Assembly (NCBI GenBank): GCA_030916665.1
Contig: JAUPWC010000674.1
Location: 1 to 9,773 of the forward strand
Source: Verrucomicrobiota bacterium
Lineage (GTDB): Bacteria > Verrucomicrobiota > Verrucomicrobiia > Opitutales > Opitutaceae
Length of the DNA stretch: 9,773 nucleotides
Reading direction: 5' to 3'
Numbering within the stretch: the stretch's first letter is position 1; the number at the start of each line of letters is the position of its first letter. The notes under the pieces were generated by a model. The model was given only the letters and a program-made list of their open reading frames with translations, was not told the DNA's origin and searched no databases. The position numbers were made by a program, and so were the translations under genes. Of the stretch, positions 6,103 through 9,773 are shown piece by piece.

Positions 6103-6182
6103 CGTTCTCGTTCTCTTAATCGTTCTCATTCTCCTCCGACCCAGCCGAGAGAACGATTAGGATTACGGGAAGGAGAACGATT
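6103..6182. repeat. Cluster of CGTTCTC / GAGAACG words with an 11-bp inverted repeat
   Basis: CGTTCTC occurs at 6103, 6109 and 6121, and its complement GAGAACG at 6149 and 6173. TAATCGTTCTC (6117-6127) and GAGAACGATTA (6149-6159) are a perfect 11-bp inverted repeat with a 21-base loop. AGAACGATT recurs at 6174-6182. It fills almost the whole gap between the PLP-enzyme stop and the DUF167 start. It is much less GC-rich than its surroundings and no T-run follows the hairpin. I have a recollection of GAACGATTACGAG-like degenerate repeats in Opitutaceae intergenic DNA but cannot confirm it. Confidence 0.65.
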
Positions 6183-6201
6183 GAAATCCCCCCCGAGCCC
6201 A

Positions 6202-6468
6202 ATGCCCGCCTGCACCCTCGAGCTGAAGATCATCCCCAACGCCCCGCGCAATGAGGTCGTGGGCTGGCTGGGCTCAGCGTTGAAGGTCAAGGTCCACGCC
6301 CCCGCCCTCGAAGGTCGCGCCAACGACGAACTGCTCGACTTCCTCGCCGAGACCCTCGGCCTCCCGCGCCGCAACCTCACGCTTCTGCGCGGAGACAAGT
6401 CCCGCCAGAAAGTCGTGAGCATCACCGGCCTCGACGAGGCCGGATTGCGCGCGCGGCTCGGATTTTGA
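6202..6468 (+). CDS. DUF167 / UPF0235 (YggU-like) protein
   Basis: 88 aa, typical for DUF167 proteins, a small alpha/beta family of unknown function found across bacteria, archaea and eukaryotes. The sequence follows the family pattern: LELKIIPNAPRNEVVGW at 6-22, LKVKVHAPALEGRANDELLDF at about 27-47 (the A-P-x-x-x-G-x-A-N core), LGLPRRNLTLLRGDKSRQK at 53-71 and VVSITGL at 72-78. It has no signal peptide or membrane segment, so it should be cytoplasmic. ATG 6202 is chosen because family similarity begins there; an in-frame TTG at 6097 would translate the CGTTCTC repeat. It lies downstream of the PLP-enzyme gene on the same strand with a 101-base repeat-filled gap, so co-transcription is possible. 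It converges with the ene-reductase gene, with stop codons only 6 bases apart. No ribosome binding motif is visible (cccgagcccaATG). Confidence 0.92.
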   Translation: MPACTLELKIIPNAPRNEVVGWLGSALKVKVHAPALEGRANDELLDFLAETLGLPRRNLTLLRGDKSRQKVVSITGLDEAGLRARLGF

Positions 6469-6474
6469 ATCCAC

Positions 6475-7542
6475 TCACTCCTTCAGAAACGGATAATCCG
6501 TGTAACCCTTCGGTCCCGGCGAATAGAGGCGCTTTTCGTCCACCGGGTTCAGCGGGGCGTTGAGCAGGAAACGGCGCGGCAGGTCGGGATTCGCGAGGAA
6601 GGGCAGGCCGTAGGCGATGGCGTCGCCCCACCCGCTCTGCACGGCCGCCTCGCCGCTGTCGCGATCAAAGCCGCCGTTGAGGATGAGCGCGCCGCGGTAG
6701 TGGCGGCGGGCGATGCGGGCGAGTTCCTGTTCGCCGGGGCCGTCGTGCTTCGCGTGCCGCAAGTGCAGGAAGGCCGCGCCGCGCTTCTGCAGCTCCTCCG
6801 CCACGTGGGCCACGAGCGCGGGCGCATCGCTGTCCTTCATGTCGTTGAAGGAAACCAGCGGCGAGACACGCACGCCGACGCGCCCCGCGCCGAAGACGTC
6901 GATCGCGGCGTCCGTCGCCTCCAGCAACAGCCGGGCGCGGTTGGCGAGACTGCCGCCGTAGGCGTCGGTGCGGTCGTTCACGCCGTCGCGCAGGAACTGG
7001 TCGAGCAGATAGCCGTGCGCGCCGTGCAGCTCGACGGCGTCGAAGCCGGCCTCGAGCGCGTTTTCCGCACCGCGCCGGAACAGGCCGATAATGCCGGGCA
7101 ATTCGTCGCTGTGCAGCGGACGCGGCACCGGATAGACCTGCTTGCCCTTCGGGGTGTGGATCGTGTCGTCGCGGATGGCCTTGTTCGAGGACGAAACCGG
7201 CTGCACGCCGTTGTTCAGGTCGTGATGGCTGGCGCGGCCGGGGTGCCAGAGCTGGAGCGCGATGCGGCCACCCGCGGCGTGGACGGCAGTCGTGACCTTG
7301 CGCCAACCCTCGACGTGGGCGGGACTGTAGATACCCGGCTCGTCGCCAAACGCCCGGGCATCGGCCGCCACCATCGTGGCCTCGGCGATGAGCAGGCCGG
7401 CACTGGCGCGCTGGCGGTAATGCTCGGCGATCAGGTCGGTGGCCACATGCTGCTGGTCCGCGCGCACGCGGGTGAGCGGGGCCATGAGCACACGGTTGGG
7501 CAGCGAGAGGTCACCGACGGTGACGGGAGTCAGAAGTTTCAT
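6475..7542 (-). CDS. Old Yellow Enzyme family ene-reductase (NADH:flavin oxidoreductase, NemA-like)
   Basis: 355 aa, full length for the classical OYE/NemA group. These FMN TIM-barrel enzymes reduce activated C=C bonds (enals, enones, maleimides) and some nitro compounds with NAD(P)H. Landmarks: PNRVLMAPLTRVRA at 15-28 (FMN contact, Thr24), QLWHPGRASH at 97-106 (Gln97), ELHGAHGYLLDQFL at 171-184 with substrate-binding His173 and His176 and proton donor Tyr178, the barrel motif DRTDAYGGS at 190-198, LNGGFD at 288-293, and the classical C-terminal ending KGYTDYPFL at 345-353. No signal or membrane segment is present; it should be cytosolic. Start ATG 7542 gives the usual MKLLTPVTVG N-terminus. 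It is transcribed toward the DUF167 gene and lies downstream of the MATE gene on the same strand with a 132-base gap, so co-transcription with the exporter is possible but unproven. Physiological substrate unknown. Confidence 0.95.
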   Translation of the reverse strand: MKLLTPVTVGDLSLPNRVLMAPLTRVRADQQHVATDLIAEHYRQRASAGLLIAEATMVAADARAFGDEPGIYSPAHVEGWRKVTTAVHAAGGRIALQLWHPGRASHHDLNNGVQPVSSSNKAIRDDTIHTPKGKQVYPVPRPLHSDELPGIIGLFRRGAENALEAGFDAVELHGAHGYLLDQFLRDGVNDRTDAYGGSLANRARLLLEATDAAIDVFGAGRVGVRVSPLVSFNDMKDSDAPALVAHVAEELQKRGAAFLHLRHAKHDGPGEQELARIARRHYRGALILNGGFDRDSGEAAVQSGWGDAIAYGLPFLANPDLPRRFLLNAPLNPVDEKRLYSPGPKGYTDYPFLKE

Positions 7543-7591
7543 GGCAGCGCACCATGCCCAGAACCCGCGGTTTCGCCAGCCGCCGATCCGG

Positions 7592-7601
7592 TTTTTATAA
7601 T
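7592..7601 (-). promoter_or_regulatory. AT-rich -10-like box upstream of the ene-reductase gene
   Basis: An isolated AT-only tract in otherwise GC-rich DNA reads ATTATAAAAA on the minus strand, containing TATAAA (7599-7594), about 52 bases before the ene-reductase ATG. The plus strand reads TATAAT (7596-7601). A TTGACA-like -35 at normal spacing is not visible (CCGATG at 7622-7617), so this is only a candidate promoter. Confidence 0.3.
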
Positions 7602-7640
7602 GGGACTTCAGGCCTTCATCGGCACGGCGGAGGCAAAGCT

Positions 7641-7658
7641 CCCGCCCGCGCAGGCGGG
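7641..7658 (-). terminator. Possible weak terminator hairpin after the MATE gene
   Basis: CCCGCC (7641-7646) and GGCGGG (7653-7658) form a 6-bp stem with a 6-nt loop, 17 bases beyond the MATE stop codon. On the minus strand only AGCTTT follows, so the T-run is minimal. It could be a weak terminator or simply a stable hairpin between the MATE and ene-reductase genes. Confidence 0.35.
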
Positions 7659-7674
7659 TCCGTCAGCCGTAGGC

Positions 7675-8979
7675 TCAGCGAAGTCTGGTCAGCCGGTGGA
7701 AACGCCACCCCAGCAGCACCGCGGCACAGGCCAGACCGCTCGCCAGCCCGGCCCAGATGCCGACCGGCCCCAACCGCGTGTGGAACGCCAGCAGGTAGCC
7801 CACCGGCAGGGAAATCACCCAGTAGGCGATGAATGTGATCACGGTCGGCACCTTCACATCGGTCAGGCCGCGCAGCGCCGCCGCCGACACCACCTGCCCG
7901 CCGTCGAAGAGTTGGAAGATCGCCGCGACCACGAGCAACTGCGCCGCAAGTGCCACAACCGCCGGATCCGGCGTGAAACCCCGCGCGAGCACCGTGCCCC
8001 CGAATCCGAAGATCAGGGCGAACGCCACCATGAGCAGGCTGGTGAAACCCAGCGAACCGAACCCGATCGGCCGCAGTTCGGCCAGCCGGCCCTCGCCGCG
8101 CGCCTTGCTGATGCGGATACTCGTGGCCATCGAGAGACCGAGCGGAAACATGAAGGTGAACGACGCGCAGCTGAGCGCGACCTGATGCGCCGCGAGCGCG
8201 GTCGCACCCAGCCAACCCATCATCAGCATGGCCGCGGAAAACGCCCCGCACTCGAACAGCAGGCTGCCCGCCGCCGGCACGCCCATCGCCAGCATCTCGC
8301 GGAAGCGTGCGCGTTCCAACCCGCCCGGCGCCCCGCGCTCCCGCCGCAGCCAGAAGGCGATGGTCGCCACCGCCAGCAACCGCACCGTGAGCGTCGCCAC
8401 CCCCGCACCGGTCAGACCCAGCGCCGGCATGCCCCAGTGCCCCCAGATGAGCACCCAGTTGAACAATCCGTTCAGCGCCACGTCCACCAGCATGATGATC
8501 GTGCCGACCCAGGGCCGGCCGAGCGCGTCGAGATACTGCCGCTGCACCTGGAAATAGAAAACCGGGATCAGCGACACCGCATAGAGCAGGTAGAACGGCT
8601 TCACCACGGCGACGACCTCCGGCGGCTGGCCGAAGAGATGCAGCCACGGCGTGAGCGCCGCCATGAGCAGGGCACAACCCGTGCCCGCCACCAGCGCCAT
8701 CACCTTGCCGTGCTTGAGCCACGCCACGCAGCCGGCATCGTCGCCCGCCCCGTGGTCGCGCGCCGTGAACACGCCCACCGGAATCAGCAGGCCGATGCCG
8801 GCCACGTAGAACAGGCCGAACACGCCGCCGGAAAACGCCGACGCCGCCAGCTCCGCCGTGCCCACGCGGCCGATCATGGCCGCATCCGTGATGCCGATCA
8901 GCATCTGGCTCACCTGCGCCACGACCATGGGCAGGGCCAGCGCAAGCGTCAGGCGGAGTTCCTTGAGCACGGTTTGCAT
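7675..8979 (-). CDS. MATE family efflux transporter, NorM type
   Basis: 434 aa with about 12 hydrophobic segments, normal for MATE. These inner-membrane antiporters expel cationic drugs or metabolites using Na+ or H+. The first helix region ALPMVVAQVSQMLIGITDAA (15-34) followed by MIGRVG, and the second-half segments FECGAFSAA (242-250) and IFQLFDGGQVVSAAALRGLTD (354-374), then YWVISLPVGYLLAF (386-399), fit the NorM branch. Asp32, Glu243 and Asp359 fall at the positions and spacing I recall for the cation-binding Asp36, Glu255 and Asp371 of Vibrio cholerae NorM, suggesting a functional ion-coupled pump. ATG 8979 gives the usual short cytoplasmic start before helix 1; a frame from 9036 adds 19 residues derived from the CACGAAA repeat. 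The sequence upstream of the ATG is pyrimidine-rich (cctctccctctccATG) with no SD. It is divergent from the DMT-type gene across a repeat-bearing spacer. Substrate unknown. Confidence 0.94.
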   Translation of the reverse strand: MQTVLKELRLTLALALPMVVAQVSQMLIGITDAAMIGRVGTAELAASAFSGGVFGLFYVAGIGLLIPVGVFTARDHGAGDDAGCVAWLKHGKVMALVAGTGCALLMAALTPWLHLFGQPPEVVAVVKPFYLLYAVSLIPVFYFQVQRQYLDALGRPWVGTIIMLVDVALNGLFNWVLIWGHWGMPALGLTGAGVATLTVRLLAVATIAFWLRRERGAPGGLERARFREMLAMGVPAAGSLLFECGAFSAAMLMMGWLGATALAAHQVALSCASFTFMFPLGLSMATSIRISKARGEGRLAELRPIGFGSLGFTSLLMVAFALIFGFGGTVLARGFTPDPAVVALAAQLLVVAAIFQLFDGGQVVSAAALRGLTDVKVPTVITFIAYWVISLPVGYLLAFHTRLGPVGIWAGLASGLACAAVLLGWRFHRLTRLR

Positions 8980-8996
8980 GGAGAGGGAGAGGTCAC

Positions 8997-9023
8997 CACG
9001 AAATGCACGAAAGACACGCACAT
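8997..9023. repeat. Short 9-base periodic CACGAAA repeat
   Basis: Three consecutive 9-base units start with CACG: CACGAAATG, CACGAAAGA and CACGCACAT. They lie 18 bases outside the MATE start codon. From memory, degenerate CACGAAA-unit runs (about ACCACGAAATACACGAAAGACACG) occur as dispersed intergenic repeats in Verrucomicrobiota and other bacteria. This copy is short, and whether it is a remnant of a longer array is not visible. Confidence 0.5.
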
Positions 9024-9094
9024 TCCCCGCCGCCATCCTCCGCCGACCGGCGCAGTGCAGTCCCGGCCGGGGCGAAACAGATCAGCTCAACCCT

Positions 9095-9173
9095 GTCATC
9101 CTGAGCGAAGCGAAGGATCCAGTGGGATCCTCAACGCACATCATGCTGGATTCTTCACTTCGTTCAGAATGAC
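9095..9173. repeat. Palindromic repeat, GTCATCCTGAGC...GATCCA class, copy B
   Basis: Left arm 9095-9121 and right arm 9147-9173 are 27-base inverted repeats with 4 mismatches around a 25-base spacer. The left arm differs from that of the 4374 copy at only 3 positions, and both copies carry the same left/right differences (C against T at arm position 6, G against A at position 22), while the spacers are unrelated. It lies in the divergent spacer between the MATE and DMT-type genes and ends 38 bases before the latter's start codon, so it may fall in that gene's promoter or leader. Confidence 0.8.
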
Positions 9174-9211
9174 ACTCTGAGCGTGTTTCCTGCCAGGAAA
9201 ACTTCCGCCGC

Positions 9212-9773
9212 ATGACCCTCCCCGCACTCGCCCTGGTCCTCGTTGCCGCGTTCATCCACGCGGGCTGGAACTTCGCGGCCAAGCGCTCGGGCGGCGGCCT
9301 GCCCTTCGTGTGGGTGTCGAGCGTGTTCGCCCTCGGCCTCTACGCCGTGGCCGGGGTCGCTTACTGGCTCTGGCATCAACCGGTCCTGCCGGTGGGCCTG
9401 TGGTGGGTGGTCGCCGGCAGCGGCGTGCTCAAGACGATCTACTCCCTCTTGTTGCAGCGCGCCTATCGTCACGGCGACTTCTCGCTGGTCTATCCGCTCA
9501 CCCGCGGCACCGCCCCGCTGCTGGCGACGGTCGGCGCGATCGTGTTCTTCGGCGAACGCCCCACCCCGCTGGCCCTCGCCGGCGGCGGGATCATCATCGC
9601 CTGCGTCTTCCTGCTGACGGGCGGCCCCGGGCTGCTGCAGGCGGACCGCGCCCACCTGCGCCAAGGGATTTTCTACGGGCTCGCCTGCGCCGCCTGCGTC
9701 GGCACCTACACCGTGTGGGACCAGCGGGCGGTGGCGCACCTGCAGCTGCCGCCCGTCCTCTACGATGGCGGCA
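9212..9773 (+). CDS. EamA/DMT-superfamily permease, 3' truncated by the window end
   Basis: 187 codons from ATG 9212 run open to the last base, so the gene is partial at its 3' end; a complete EamA protein is usually 280-310 aa. Members are inner-membrane drug/metabolite exporters or permeases built from two EamA repeats. The first repeat is visible: a hydrophobic N-terminal helix with AAFIHAGWNFAAKR (12-25), further helices at about 34-52 and 66-82, then RHGDFSLVYPLTRGTAPLL at 86-104 and VFFGERPTPLALAGGGIIIA at 111-130, the hallmark end of an EamA repeat. The second repeat begins at about LRQGIFYGLACAACVGTYTVWD (149-170). The only purine-rich stretch upstream is AGGA (9195-9198), 13 bases from ATG and thus weak. 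The preceding palindromic repeat probably lies in its leader or promoter region. Substrate cannot be inferred. Confidence 0.9.
   Translation, partial: MTLPALALVLVAAFIHAGWNFAAKRSGGGLPFVWVSSVFALGLYAVAGVAYWLWHQPVLPVGLWWVVAGSGVLKTIYSLLLQRAYRHGDFSLVYPLTRGTAPLLATVGAIVFFGERPTPLALAGGGIIIACVFLLTGGPGLLQADRAHLRQGIFYGLACAACVGTYTVWDQRAVAHLQLPPVLYDGG

Noticed and set aside
6097..6201. TTG start for the DUF167 gene overlapping the PLP-enzyme stop as TTGA
   Set aside because: It would mimic translational coupling, but the added 35 residues only translate the CGTTCTC repeat (RSRSLNRSH...), and DUF167 similarity begins at ATG 6202.
6700..9180. Open frame of 826 codons on the plus strand across the ene-reductase and MATE genes
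   Set aside because: It is antisense to two proteins with intact catalytic or ion-binding motifs. Its translation is low-complexity (Arg, His, Gln, Glu), as expected opposite GC-rich codons, and its end runs through the 9095 palindrome.
9082..9282. Small minus-strand frame across the 9095 palindrome
   Set aside because: Its peptide (HSERSEESS..., FASLRMT) is the typical spurious product of this repeat class, and it overlaps the start of the DMT-type gene antisense.

Overview
The window is GC-rich, gene-dense bacterial DNA. The best taxonomic guess is Verrucomicrobiota, probably Opitutaceae-like. That rests on gene content recalled from memory (a SET-domain protein beside exonuclease III, a fungal-style cystathionine gamma-synthase homologue, a variant CinA-like amidase), on dispersed GTCAT...ATGAC palindromes, and on the near absence of Shine-Dalgarno motifs. 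None of this could be searched, so the assignment is inference. No RNA gene, IS element, phage gene, CRISPR array or toxin-antitoxin pair was recognised.

Layout. 91-777 (+): secreted YSC84/SYLF-domain protein closed by a strong intrinsic terminator. 941-1014: imperfect palindromic repeat. 1060-1554 (-): CinA C-terminal/PncC-like amidase. 1637-2110 (+): small secreted thioredoxin-fold-like protein without cysteines. 2118-4317 (-): three genes in the order exonuclease III, SET-domain methyltransferase, secreted COG4099-type hydrolase; the first two overlap by ATGA and the third follows a possible internal terminator. 4374-4449: palindromic repeat, followed by an 8-bp hairpin. 4583-6100 (+): PLP-dependent cystathionine gamma-synthase-like enzyme with a probable GTG start. 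6103-6182: an intergenic cluster of CGTTCTC/GAGAACG words. 6202-6468 (+): DUF167/YggU protein. 6475-7542 (-): Old Yellow Enzyme family ene-reductase. 7675-8979 (-): NorM-type MATE exporter. 9095-9173: second copy of the 4374 repeat. 9212 to the window end (+): truncated EamA/DMT-type permease.

Most neighbours look functionally independent: DNA repair (exonuclease III), sulfur amino acid metabolism, ene reduction, multidrug or metabolite transport, and envelope or secreted proteins. The only gene pair with sequence evidence for linked expression is exonuclease III with the SET protein. The intergenic spaces are short (no gene-free stretch exceeds about 270 bases), and the larger ones carry palindromic or short-word repeats. 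I see no convincing multi-gene novel system. The items most worth following up are the exonuclease III-SET coupling, the two-class palindrome family, the CGTTCTC cluster and the unusual sequence variants in several otherwise familiar proteins.
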